From NCBI RefSeq assembly GCF_018343545.2, contig NZ_JAGYPE020000022.1, positions 44,944-79,697 on the forward strand: DNA of 34,754 nt. Reading direction: 5' to 3'. The stretch is from Neobacillus citreus. Its GTDB lineage: Bacteria; Bacillota; Bacilli; Bacillales; Cytobacillaceae. The notes under the pieces are model-generated. The model did no database searches and was not told the origin of the DNA. It was given only the letters and a program-made list of their open reading frames with translations. Shown here piece by piece: positions 1 through 7,459 of the stretch. The first letter of the stretch is position 1, and each line of letters begins with the position of its first letter. The translations under genes and the position numbers were made by a program.

Positions 1-292
1 CGTCATCCAATTCTTCAAAAAGGGAAAACCAGATGGCATGAACCACTTCATAGAATTCCCGTTCTTCTTCATCCTCTAGCTCGAGGCTACTATACTCCAT
101 GAACATTTCAAAATCATCTTCGATTTCCGAGCCAAAATAATTGAACGCAAAATGAATCATTTGCTTCTGCAGCTCGTCGGCTTCACTTTCAAGTAAATGG
201 GTGATGGACACAGCTTCACTTGCGCCGCAGCATTTTTTATACTTTTTTCCGCTCCCGCAGGGACATGGTTCATTACGGCTTGGTTTCTCCAT
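1..292 (-). CDS. SEC-C motif protein (partial, runs off window)
   Basis: Minus-strand gene starting at the ATG at 292 and open to the window edge, so only its first 97 or so residues are seen. The N-terminus reads [20 protein letters not shown] followed by CCG. This is a complete SEC-C zinc-binding motif ([13 protein letters not shown]), as found at the C-terminus of SecA and in YecA-like proteins. Because the motif is at the N-terminus, this is not the SecA tail. The rest is acidic and helix-rich (an ELEDEEERE stretch). It starts 6 nt after the stop of the UPF0158 gene, and the ribosome site GAGGTG lies in that gene's last codons, so the two are probably cotranscribed. Function is unknown; a metal-dependent role in protein interaction is inferred from the motif. 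Confidence 0.8.
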   Translation of the reverse strand, partial: MEKPSRNEPCPCGSGKKYKKCCGASEAVSITHLLESEADELQKQMIHFAFNYFGSEIEDDFEMFMEYSSLELEDEEEREFYEVVHAIWFSLFEELDD

Positions 293-298
293 CTCGTT

Positions 299-706
299 TT
301 ACACCTCTTTTTTCTCTAAAAATTCTAACCAGTCTTCCATTTCTTTTTTTGCATACTGATATTCAAAGGCATACCACTCAGTTTCAAGCCCCGCTTCTAT
401 CAGCCCATCTTTAAATTTTCGAAAAGGCCGATGACTGCTGCTTAACGCTTGAAACAGCGGATCGCTTTTTTTGTCATCATTAACCTGTGCTGCAAATAGC
501 TCCATTAGCCGAAATGCTTGAAAAGATTCGATACTTGGAATCTCTACATAACGGTCTATATTTTCCTCATCATCCCAGTCTATTCCTTCTTCGCCGGTTA
601 TGAGTGGGTCTCCGTCATAGACAACTTGTTTCGTCTCTAAATCCAGGTAAGACTGTCCGATATTGTTCGTTAAATATGTATCAATTAGTTCATCCAATAA
701 ATTCAT
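299..706 (-). CDS. UPF0158 family protein
   Basis: 135-aa acidic cytoplasmic protein. The N-terminal pattern LLDELIDTYL...SYLDLETKQVVYDGD matches the UPF0158 family as I recall it, where the N-terminal segment includes a conserved YLDLETGEV-type strand. Start ATG at 706 has an AGCAGGTG ribosome site. No catalytic motif is visible and the biochemical role of the family is not known to me. It lies head to head with prfB and directly upstream of the SEC-C gene, whose start is 6 nt downstream, so these two form a likely operon. In B. subtilis the place upstream of prfB is taken by secA, so this pair marks a change of gene order. Confidence 0.75.
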   Translation of the reverse strand: MNLLDELIDTYLTNNIGQSYLDLETKQVVYDGDPLITGEEGIDWDDEENIDRYVEIPSIESFQAFRLMELFAAQVNDDKKSDPLFQALSSSHRPFRKFKDGLIEAGLETEWYAFEYQYAKKEMEDWLEFLEKKEV

Positions 707-832
707 ATTTTACACCTGCTCATATTTAATAGTACCATTTTCGACAGATTCATATAGAAAAATACGAAGGTTTTAGGGGATAATTTCTTGATTATCGCTA
801 AAAATGACAAAAAAAACAAATCACACCTTTTT

Positions 833-862
833 TTGAACTTTTCCCACTTCTCAAGTTATAAT
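833..862 (+). promoter_or_regulatory. Probable SigA promoter of prfB
   Basis: TTGAAC (833-838) and TATAAT (857-862) are separated by 18 bp and lie about 70 bp upstream of the prfB start. The match is good, with spacing one base longer than ideal. A dedicated promoter here fits the absence of secA immediately upstream. Confidence 0.6.
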
Positions 863-931
863 GAACAAGGACTTACAAGCATTTAAGGAATACACTATAA
901 TAAACGTTATAACTTTTTAGAGGTGACGAAA

Positions 932-2033
932 ATGGAATTAGCGGAAATTCGCAATGAACTTGAAATTACGGCTAAGAAATTAGCGGACTTTAGGGGGTCT
1001 CTTTGACCTTGAAAACAAGGAAGCCAGGATTGCAGAGCTAGAGGACGAAATGCTCCACCCCGATTTCTGGAATGATCAAGAAAAGGCCCAGAAGGTAATC
1101 AGCGAGGCCAATGGATTGAAGGACCAGGTGCATGAGTTTTATGAACTTAACGAATCATTTGAGAACCTAGAAGTGACCTATGAGCTGGTGAAAGAAGAAA
1201 GCGATGCCGAGCTGCAGACCGAACTTGAAGAAGAGCTTCAGCAACTGACAGACAGGTTAGGTCAATTTGAATTGCAGCTTCTATTAAGTGAAGAGTACGA
1301 TAAAAATAATGCCATCCTTGAGCTTCACCCGGGTGCCGGTGGAACAGAGTCACAGGACTGGGGCTCCATGCTGCTAAGAATGTACACAAGGTGGGCCGAG
1401 AAAAAGGGCTTTAAGGTAGAAACCCTTGATTATCTTCCGGGTGATGAAGCAGGCATCAAAAGCGTGACCCTCGCTATTAAAGGGCACAATGCCTATGGTT
1501 ACCTGAAGGCAGAAAAAGGAGTTCACCGCTTGGTAAGGATATCGCCGTTTGATTCTTCAGGCCGGCGGCATACATCTTTTGCATCCTGTGAAGTAATGCC
1601 GGAACTAAACAATGATATCGAGGTTGAAATTCGGACAGAGGATTTACGGGTAGATACGTACCGTTCCAGTGGCGCCGGCGGACAGCACGTTAACAAAACA
1701 GAATCAGCCATCCGAATTACCCATCTCCCGACCGGCATTGTAGTAAGCTGCCAAACCGAGCGGTCGCAGATTCAAAACCGCGAGCATGCCATGAACATGT
1801 TAAGGTCTAAACTTTACCAACGAGAAATTGAAGAGAAGGAAAAGGCGCTTTTGGAAATTCGCGGCGAGCAAAAGGAAATCGGCTGGGGAAGCCAAATTCG
1901 CTCTTACGTCTTCCATCCGTATTCCATGGTAAAGGACCATCGTACTAATGCCGAAACTGGTAACGTTCAGGCTGTCATGGATGGAGAATTGGATCAATTT
2001 ATTAATGCTTACTTACGTTCACGTATTTCATAA
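932..2033 (+). CDS. prfB: Peptide chain release factor 2, programmed +1 frameshift
   Basis: RF2 recognises UGA and UAA and triggers peptide release. The gene is split between frames. The zero frame starts at ATG 932 (ribosome site GAGGTGA) and reaches the in-frame TGA at 1004-1006 as codon 25. The shift site CTT TGA C (1001-1007) is preceded by the Shine-Dalgarno-like AGGGGG, and reading continues in +1 from GAC at 1005 to TAA at 2031. The product is 366 aa, the normal RF2 length. The RF2-type tripeptide SPF is at about residues 204-206 and the catalytic GGQ, in the context [13 protein letters not shown], at about 249-251. The family autoregulates: low RF2 slows termination at codon 25 and favours the shift. 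An annotation starting at ATG 1050 would miss the first 39 residues. A terminator follows at 2050. Confidence 0.97.
986..1007 (+). promoter_or_regulatory. prfB +1 recoding site
   Basis: AGGGGG (992-997) is an internal Shine-Dalgarno-like stimulator, placed a few bases before the slippery CTT TGA C (1001-1007). The spacing and the C after TGA are as in the classic bacterial RF2 frameshift site. Peptidyl-tRNA-Leu slips from CTT to TTT-type pairing when the UGA codon is slow to terminate. Confidence 0.95.
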
Positions 2034-2049
2034 TAGGAAATAAAAATTT

Positions 2050-2090
2050 TTAAAGCCTTTGTCGACTTAGTTGGCAAAGGCTTTAATTTT
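2050..2090 (+). terminator. Intrinsic terminator after prfB
   Basis: TTAAAGCCTTTG (2050-2061) pairs with CAAAGGCTTTAA (2075-2086), a 12-bp perfect stem followed by TTTT. It lies 17 nt after the prfB stop. Confidence 0.85.
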
Positions 2091-2172
2091 GGAAAAATAT
2101 TTGCGAATCATGGTGGATTTATTGAAGATTAATGAGGTGACTTAGTAGCGATTTAAGATTATATCTTAGAGG

Positions 2173-2427
2173 TTATTTTGCCGAGCCTGAAATTAATTCA
2201 AACATTTTATCATGGCTTTCCAGTTTATCTTCGATACGGCGGAAATGGCTTCTAAATTCCGAAGCGTTGTTTTTTACTGTTTCTTCTAGAGATTGAATCC
2301 GATCTTCAATTCTGTCAAAACGAGAGTTCATGAGGCTGAATTGCTGGTTTACTCGATCAAATTGCTGATCTATTTTGGCGAATTGCTGATTCATCTGGTC
2401 CATCATTTGTTTTAATAAATGTTCCAT
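2173..2427 (-). CDS. Small coiled-coil protein, unknown function
   Basis: 84-aa protein starting MEHLLKQMMDQMNQQFAKID. The ATG at 2427 is preceded by a strong GAGGAGGTG ribosome site; a longer reading from 2460 would include the ribosome site and is unlikely. Almost the whole protein is a heptad-repeat coiled coil with a recurrent QQFxxIDQQFDRVNQQF pattern, changing to RIEDRIQSLEE and RIEDKLESHDK. No signal peptide, membrane segment or enzyme motif is seen. Proteins of this type are common in Bacillaceae and usually unassigned; oligomeric scaffolding is only a guess. It is convergent with prfB and divergent from yvjA. Confidence 0.7.
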   Translation of the reverse strand: MEHLLKQMMDQMNQQFAKIDQQFDRVNQQFSLMNSRFDRIEDRIQSLEETVKNNASEFRSHFRRIEDKLESHDKMFELISGSAK

Positions 2428-2596
2428 CGTGTTCACCTCCTCATTAACAAATGATAACATAAATAGCCGCCAGCATTCGACAAGTACTTAACTCATTTGG
2501 GAAATTAGACTCAAAAATTCTTATCTCTAATGAATTCGACGTAAGAAGCAAATGCTAAATATAAATTTATCCCTTTATCGCGTTAACATAATGCCA

Positions 2597-2625
2597 TTTA
2601 CACCATATTTTTCCCATGCTATACT
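2597..2625 (+). promoter_or_regulatory. Probable SigA promoter of yvjA
   Basis: TTTACA (2597-2602) and TATACT (2620-2625), 17-bp spacing, 35 bp upstream of the start codon. Confidence 0.6.
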
Positions 2626-2659
2626 CTCAATCGGAATTTAATAAGAGAGGTATCATTTC

Positions 2660-3526
2660 ATGAATATATTGAGCAATTTAACAAACACTTATCCAAAAAC
2701 TAGAATCGCGGCCGACTACCTTTTTGTTCTGGTCGGCGCAGCCATTATTGCGATTACGTTCAACGTTTTTCTCCTGCCAAACCAAATTGCCTCGGGCGGA
2801 GTCAGCGGCATTAGCACTATTTTAAAATCCGTGCTCGGCCTTGAGCCCGCCTACGTCCAATGGGCTTTCAATATTCCATTGTTTATCGCTGGAGTTATGT
2901 TGCTTGGAAAACAATTTGGCGTCAAAACACTAGCCGGAACTGTTTTTCTACCATTTGTAGTTTTTTTAACAAAAGGCTGGGAACCGTGGACTCATGATGC
3001 GTTGCTTGGTGCCTTGTTCGGCGGGATTGGCGTTGGTCTTGGTCTTGGGATTGTCTTTAGAGGAAATGCGTCGACTGGCGGAACAGACCTTGCCGCACAG
3101 ATCATCAATAAATACACGGGTTTTACTCTAGGTAGATGTGTCGTTATGATTGACGGCCTTATCGTCCTAACAGCGGCTATCGTTTTTGATATTGAAAAAG
3201 CCTTGTATGCCTTAATCGGACTTTACGTAACCAGCAAAACCATTGATTTGGTCCAGGTCGGTTTTGGCCGGTCAAAGATGGCGATGATAATTACAAATAA
3301 GCAAGAAGAAGTTCGTGCGGGAATCTTGCATAAAATAGACCGTGGTGTGACAAAACTATCAGCATACGGTGGTTTCACCGAGCATGAACGCCCAGTTTTG
3401 ATGTGTGTGGTGGATCAAACGGAGTTCACAAAATTGAAACAATTGGTCAAAACCCTTGACCCGTCTGCATTTGTCGTGGTAATGGATGCCGCAGAGGTGT
3501 TAGGGGAGGGTTTCAAACGCCCATAA
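2660..3526 (+). CDS. yvjA: YitT-family membrane protein (YvjA)
   Basis: 288-aa protein with an N-terminal membrane domain of about five hydrophobic segments (roughly residues 18-40, 55-80, 88-105, 115-132, 155-190) and a cytoplasmic C-terminal part (from about 210) of the DUF2179 type, with the pattern KIDRGVTKLSAYGGFT...RPVLMCVV. The glycine-rich motif FRGNASTGGTDLAAQII is typical of YitT/YvjA proteins. Its place between prfB and cccB is the same as in B. subtilis, which supports the name. ATG 2660 follows an AGAGAGG ribosome site. Substrate and role are not known; transport or membrane sensing has been suggested for relatives. Confidence 0.88.
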   Translation: MNILSNLTNTYPKTRIAADYLFVLVGAAIIAITFNVFLLPNQIASGGVSGISTILKSVLGLEPAYVQWAFNIPLFIAGVMLLGKQFGVKTLAGTVFLPFVVFLTKGWEPWTHDALLGALFGGIGVGLGLGIVFRGNASTGGTDLAAQIINKYTGFTLGRCVVMIDGLIVLTAAIVFDIEKALYALIGLYVTSKTIDLVQVGFGRSKMAMIITNKQEEVRAGILHKIDRGVTKLSAYGGFTEHERPVLMCVVDQTEFTKLKQLVKTLDPSAFVVVMDAAEVLGEGFKRP

Positions 3527-3577
3527 CATTGGTATAATTAATCAGTGATGGGATTATTTACATTAGGGGGAGTAACA

Positions 3578-3910
3578 ATGAAGAAAAAGTTGCTAACGTT
3601 GTTATTAGGAACATCATTAGTAATGGGACTCGCTGCTTGTGGCGGCGGCGGGGACAAGGACACTGGCGGCGGTGGTAAAGACACTGCAACCGGTGATGAA
3701 GCTGCTAAGATCTTTGATCAAAAATGCTCCAGCTGCCATGGGGGAGACCTTAAAGGCGGAGTAGGACCTAACCTAACAAAGGTTGGCTCTAAGTATTCCA
3801 AGGATGAAATCCTGGATATCATTCATAATGGCCGCGGCGGAATGCCTGCAGGCGTCATTACTGGTGATGATGCTGACAAAGTGGCTGAATGGCTATCTGC
3901 GAAAAAGTAA
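3578..3910 (+). CDS. cccB: Cytochrome c-551, membrane lipoprotein
   Basis: 110-aa lipoprotein cytochrome that carries electrons outside the membrane in the respiratory chain. The signal peptide [20 protein letters not shown] ends in the lipobox LAAC (Cys21 lipidated). A flexible Gly/Asp/Lys linker follows, then the haem c motif CSSCH at residues 50-54, and Met89 in GGMPAG is the likely sixth ligand. The start at 3578 is chosen over an upstream ATG (3545) because GGGGGAG lies at the right distance and the signal peptide begins here. An extended -10 (TGGTATAAT, ending 3538) may drive it. Position between yvjA and ftsE matches B. subtilis cccB. Confidence is high. Confidence 0.93.
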   Translation: MKKKLLTLLLGTSLVMGLAACGGGGDKDTGGGGKDTATGDEAAKIFDQKCSSCHGGDLKGGVGPNLTKVGSKYSKDEILDIIHNGRGGMPAGVITGDDADKVAEWLSAKK

Positions 3911-3922
3911 AAACTACACAAG

Positions 3923-3958
3923 AAACGCTCTGTTCCCATACAGGGCGTTTTTAATTTT
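3923..3958 (+). terminator. Intrinsic terminator after cccB
   Basis: AAACGCTCTG (3923-3932) pairs with CAGGGCGTTT (3941-3950) with one G-T pair, followed by a T-rich tail. Confidence 0.85.
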
Positions 3959-4162
3959 TTCATCCCCGAAAAAAGTTAATTCTAACCTGATTTACCAGAT
4001 ACCTTATGGCTGGACAATCAAACTATGTATGTTATTCTAGTATGTGCCACGAAGAAATTCGACAAAAAGAACAATCATTAATTAAAAATATTGTCATTTA
4101 GGAAGAAACAAGTCGTGTTTTGTATTCTTTGAAAAGAAACTGTAATATAAATACCACTTTTT

Positions 4163-4190
4163 TTGACAAATTATGATGTTATAATATTAT
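4163..4190 (+). promoter_or_regulatory. Probable SigA promoter of ftsEX
   Basis: Perfect TTGACA at 4163-4168 and TATTAT at 4185-4190 with 16-bp spacing. A second TATAAT at 4180 would be too close to the -35. The leader to ftsE is about 80 nt. Confidence 0.6.
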
Positions 4191-4276
4191 CATGCAGAAT
4201 TATGAATATAGTTGTAGTTATTTTGGCCGTATTGTCGAAATTTGTAAAACAAACTTAAAACAATAGGTGATTTTAT

Positions 4277-4963
4277 ATGATAGAAATGCAGGAAGTATAC
4301 AAAAAATATCCGAATGGCGTTTCAGCGATCAATGGGATTGACGTCCGGATTAATCAAGGTGAATTTGTTTATGTCGTCGGGCCAAGCGGTGCCGGAAAAT
4401 CGACATTTATTAAAATGATGTACCGCGAAGAAATTCCAACCTCTGGAACGATCACGATCAATGGAGCGAATATTGCGAAGTTAAAGATGAGCAAGGTTCC
4501 GTTATTCCGTCGTAACCTTGGCGTTGTCTTCCAAGACTTTAAACTGCTTCCAACTCTAACAGTCTATGAAAATGTTGCATTCGCTCTAGAGGTTATTGAG
4601 GCGCAGCCGAAGGTAATTAAGAAACGTGTCATGGAAGTTATGGATCTTGTTGGCTTGAAGCATAAAATTAAAATGCTTCCTTCCGAGCTTTCTGGCGGTG
4701 AGCAGCAGCGTATTTCGATTGCCCGCTCCATTGTCAATTCACCAAGACTCGTTATTGCGGATGAGCCGACAGGGAACCTTGACCCGGATACATCATGGGA
4801 GATAATGAAAATTTTTGAAGAGATCAATAATCGCGGCACAACTGTCGTAATGGCAACTCACAACAAAGAGATTGTTAATACTTTAAAGCATCGCGTCATC
4901 GCTATTGAAGGCGGAAGAATTGCGCGTGATGAACAAAGAGGTGAATACGGTTATGAAAATTAG
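4277..4963 (+). CDS. ftsE: Cell-division ABC ATPase FtsE
   Basis: 228-aa cytoplasmic ATPase that pairs with FtsX and drives activation of peptidoglycan hydrolases at the membrane. Walker A GPSGAGKST is at residues 35-43, the Q-loop is in GVVFQDFKLLPTLTV, the signature LSGGEQQR near 138, Walker B LVIADEPTGNLDP near 158, and the switch histidine in MATHNKE. All catalytic residues are present. ATG 4277 has an AGGTGA ribosome site. The stop overlaps the start of ftsX by 11 nt, which indicates translational coupling. Length and order match B. subtilis FtsE. Confidence 0.96.
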   Translation: MIEMQEVYKKYPNGVSAINGIDVRINQGEFVYVVGPSGAGKSTFIKMMYREEIPTSGTITINGANIAKLKMSKVPLFRRNLGVVFQDFKLLPTLTVYENVAFALEVIEAQPKVIKKRVMEVMDLVGLKHKIKMLPSELSGGEQQRISIARSIVNSPRLVIADEPTGNLDPDTSWEIMKIFEEINNRGTTVVMATHNKEIVNTLKHRVIAIEGGRIARDEQRGEYGYEN

Positions 4964-5846
4964 AACAATTGGCCGTCACGCCCGGGAAAGTTTAAAGAGC
5001 ATTAAAAGAAACGGCTGGATGACGTTTGCGTCTGTTGGGGCCGTTACCGTTACCCTTATTTTAGTTGGTGTCTTTTTTGTTATCATGATGAACCTTAATA
5101 AAGTGGCCGATACAATTGAAGAGGACGTGCAAATCCGCGTTCATATCGATGTTGCTGCCAACAAACAGGATCAGGATGCCTTGATGGCACAGATTCAGGC
5201 CATTCCTGAGGTGAAAAGTGTCAAATTTTCTCCTAAGGAACAAGAATTGAAAGATTTAGTTCAGAGCATGGGTGAAGAAGGGAAAGCCTTTAAGCTTTTT
5301 GAACAGGATAACCCTTTAAATGACGTGTTTATTGTAAAAACAAAAAATCCAACCGACACGATGAAGGCCGCGAAAAAAGTGGAAAAGCTCCATTATGTCG
5401 CCAAGGTCAAATACGGTCAGGACAAGGTTGAAAAACTATTTAAGTTCATTAAAGCCAGCCGAAATGTCGGAGTTGTGTTAATCCTAGGCTTGTTCTTTAC
5501 GGCGATCTTCCTTATTTCCAATACGATCAAAATTACGATTATTGCGAGAAGAAGAGAAATTAAGATTATGAGGCTGGTAGGAGCGACAAACTCCTTTATT
5601 CGCTGGCCGTTCTTCCTTGAAGGGTTATGGCTTGGAATTATCGGTTCAATCTTGCCAATCATCTTAATCGGCATCGCTTATTACCGAGCCTACGATTATA
5701 TTAGCCCTAAGCTGGTTGGGACATTTATTAAAATCCTTCCGTTTGATCCATTCTTCTATCAAGTTGCCGGTATCCTCCTATTAATGGGTGCCTTTATCGG
5801 AGTTTGGGGCAGTGTCATGTCGGTAAGGAAATTTTTAAAAGTTTAA
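4953..5846 (+). CDS. ftsX: Cell-division membrane protein FtsX
   Basis: 297-aa integral membrane partner of FtsE. There are four membrane segments: one near residues 25-47 after the cytoplasmic WMTFASVGAV stretch, then three in the C-terminal half, with an extracellular domain between segments 1 and 2 that contacts the hydrolase. The start at 4953 (MKIRTIGRHARESLK) is preferred over 4905 because AGAGGTG lies 9 nt upstream and the N-terminus then lines up with known FtsX; this gives an 11-nt overlap with ftsE. A terminator follows within 10 nt, so ftsEX forms a two-gene operon. The M23 hydrolase just downstream is the likely partner. Confidence 0.95.
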   Translation: MKIRTIGRHARESLKSIKRNGWMTFASVGAVTVTLILVGVFFVIMMNLNKVADTIEEDVQIRVHIDVAANKQDQDALMAQIQAIPEVKSVKFSPKEQELKDLVQSMGEEGKAFKLFEQDNPLNDVFIVKTKNPTDTMKAAKKVEKLHYVAKVKYGQDKVEKLFKFIKASRNVGVVLILGLFFTAIFLISNTIKITIIARRREIKIMRLVGATNSFIRWPFFLEGLWLGIIGSILPIILIGIAYYRAYDYISPKLVGTFIKILPFDPFFYQVAGILLLMGAFIGVWGSVMSVRKFLKV

Positions 5847-5850
5847 TAAG

Positions 5851-5888
5851 ATCAGGAGGGAACCGTATATTGTTCCTTCCTGATTTTG
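5851..5888 (+). terminator. Intrinsic terminator after ftsX
   Basis: ATCAGGAGGGAAC (5851-5863) pairs with GTTCCTTCCTGAT (5872-5884) with one wobble, followed by TTTG. Confidence 0.8.
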
Positions 5889-5960
5889 TGTGTTTTATAG
5901 AATCATCTGAAAAATAGGGACGATTAACCGATGAGAGAGAGAAACGAGGGAGAAATCGGA

Positions 5961-7223
5961 ATGAAGAAGACGATAATTACGCTGACCGCTGCTGCCACCG
6001 TCGGAATTGGGACTGTCCTTGGAGGCTTGCCGCTGACAACAAAAGCAGCCTCTATTTCCAGTCTGAAGGGTGAGCAGAATAAAATCCACAGCCAACGGTC
6101 AGAACTTAAGTCAGGAATTAACGATGCGAATGCAAAAATTAATGATCTGCAAAATCAAGAAAACAGTGTTCACAATGAAATCAGCCGTCTTGAGGCTGCC
6201 ATGAACGACACAACTAGTAAAATCAATCAAAAAAATGCAAAGATTGACGAAACAAAGGCTGAAATCGCCAAATTTCAAGAAGATATAAAGGTCTTACAGG
6301 AACGTATTGAAAAACGTAATGTTCTTTTGAAGGACCGGGTCCGTAGTTATCAGGCAAATGGAACTGTAATAAATTACCTGGATGTTTTGCTGGGGTCGCA
6401 GAGTTTTAGTGACTTTATCGACCGGGCAAGCGCGGTAGCCACATTCATGCAGGCAGACCAGGATATTTTAAAGCAACACGAGGCTGACAAAGCTGAAGTG
6501 GAAGAAAAGCAGAAAAAAGTAGAATCGGATCTTGCTAGTTTAGAAACGATGGTCGCCGATTTGAAAAAAATGAACGAGCAATTAAGCGCACAACGGGCTG
6601 AAAAAGATAATTTATTGGCTACGATAGCTGACCAAAAAGCAGAAGCCCAGGAATATGTAGTGGACATGCAGGAGCAGGAGCAGATTCTTGCTGCTCAGGA
6701 GGCTGCAATTCAAAGATCCATCAAAGCCCAGGAAGCGGCAGCAGCAGCAGCAGCAGCTGCTGCTGCCGCTGCTGCGGCTAAGCCGTCCGGCAATGGCAGC
6801 AATACAGTAGCTGTAGCACCACCGGTTTCGGGAGGCAGCTTCACAAGACCGGCTGCAGGTATCATTACTTCAGGATACGGTGGGCGAGATGGCAGCTTCC
6901 ACTACGGCGTCGACATTGCCAAGGCGGGCTCTGTGCCAATCGTTGCCGCAGCAGATGGAGAAGTGTATGTATCTCATTTCTCAAGCAGTTATGGAAACGT
7001 CGTTTACATTTTGCATAATATCAATGGTCAGTATTATACAACCGTTTATGCGCATATGAGTACGATAATGGTTGGCGAAGGCACAACTGTGAAAAAAGGC
7101 CAGCAAATCGGACTTATGGGGAACACTGGCGACTCCCACGGCCAGCACTTGCACTTCGAGCTATACAGAGGCAAATGGCAATACCATGCGGCTATCAATC
7201 CGGTGGGAATTGTACCGTTGTAA
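5961..7223 (+). CDS. EnvC/PcsB-like murein hydrolase, M23 peptidase
   Basis: 420-aa secreted protein. It has a signal peptide (MKKTIITLTAAATVGIGTVL, cleavage near TKAAS), then a long coiled coil (about residues 35-255) like the N-terminal part of EnvC/PcsB/CwlO proteins, a run of 15 alanines (259-273), a Gly/Ser/Val linker, and a C-terminal LytM/M23 zinc metallopeptidase domain. Metal-site residues are visible as His314 and Asp318 in HYGVD and His396/His398 in HLHFEL, so the domain looks active. The start at 5961 is chosen for the signal peptide and the GAGGGAG upstream. Position directly after ftsEX suggests activation by FtsEX through the coiled coil, as known for EnvC in E. coli and PcsB in pneumococcus. 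In B. subtilis FtsEX acts on CwlO, which is encoded elsewhere. Confidence 0.9.
   Translation: MKKTIITLTAAATVGIGTVLGGLPLTTKAASISSLKGEQNKIHSQRSELKSGINDANAKINDLQNQENSVHNEISRLEAAMNDTTSKINQKNAKIDETKAEIAKFQEDIKVLQERIEKRNVLLKDRVRSYQANGTVINYLDVLLGSQSFSDFIDRASAVATFMQADQDILKQHEADKAEVEEKQKKVESDLASLETMVADLKKMNEQLSAQRAEKDNLLATIADQKAEAQEYVVDMQEQEQILAAQEAAIQRSIKAQEAAAAAAAAAAAAAAAKPSGNGSNTVAVAPPVSGGSFTRPAAGIITSGYGGRDGSFHYGVDIAKAGSVPIVAAADGEVYVSHFSSSYGNVVYILHNINGQYYTTVYAHMSTIMVGEGTTVKKGQQIGLMGNTGDSHGQHLHFELYRGKWQYHAAINPVGIVPL
6735..6779 (+). repeat. GCN triplet tract encoding 15 alanines
   Basis: The tract starts with repeated GCA units and switches to repeated GCT/GCC units (CAGCAGC... then TGCTGCTGC), so it is a simple repeat and also self-complementary. 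It encodes the linker between coiled coil and peptidase domain of the M23 protein. Confidence 0.9.
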
Positions 7224-7235
7224 ACATAATAACTT

Positions 7236-7269
7236 AAACAGGCGGAGCAGAGGCTCCGCCTGTTTTTTT
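7236..7269 (+). terminator. Strong terminator after the M23 gene
   Basis: AAACAGGCGGAGC (7236-7248) pairs perfectly with GCTCCGCCTGTTT (7253-7265), with a 4-nt loop and a T run. Confidence 0.92.
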
Positions 7270-7317
7270 CCTAATAGCGTACAATGTCAACTTTGCCTCA
7301 TGAACCGTCCTAACGGG

Positions 7318-7338
7318 CTCGCCAATCGGCGAGTTTTC
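7318..7338 (+). terminator. Second small hairpin with T tail
   Basis: CTCGCC (7318-7323) and GGCGAG (7328-7333) form a 6-bp stem followed by TTTT. It may be a back-up terminator upstream of ctpB; its 5' flank CCTAACGGG resembles the repeat family seen further right. Confidence 0.45.
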
Positions 7339-7459
7339 ATTTGTAATCTGTCCTATTCATAACTCGTCCATTCCTTACATATATCTTAATAATCGGGCAG
7401 GAATTCGGAGCCTTTTTAGAAAATAGATTATTAGGCGTATTAATGAGGAGGACCTTTTA

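Noticed and set aside
1..292. C-terminus of SecA
   Set aside because: The SEC-C motif is preceded directly by the start codon and a ribosome site, so it is N-terminal; the gene also runs away from prfB.
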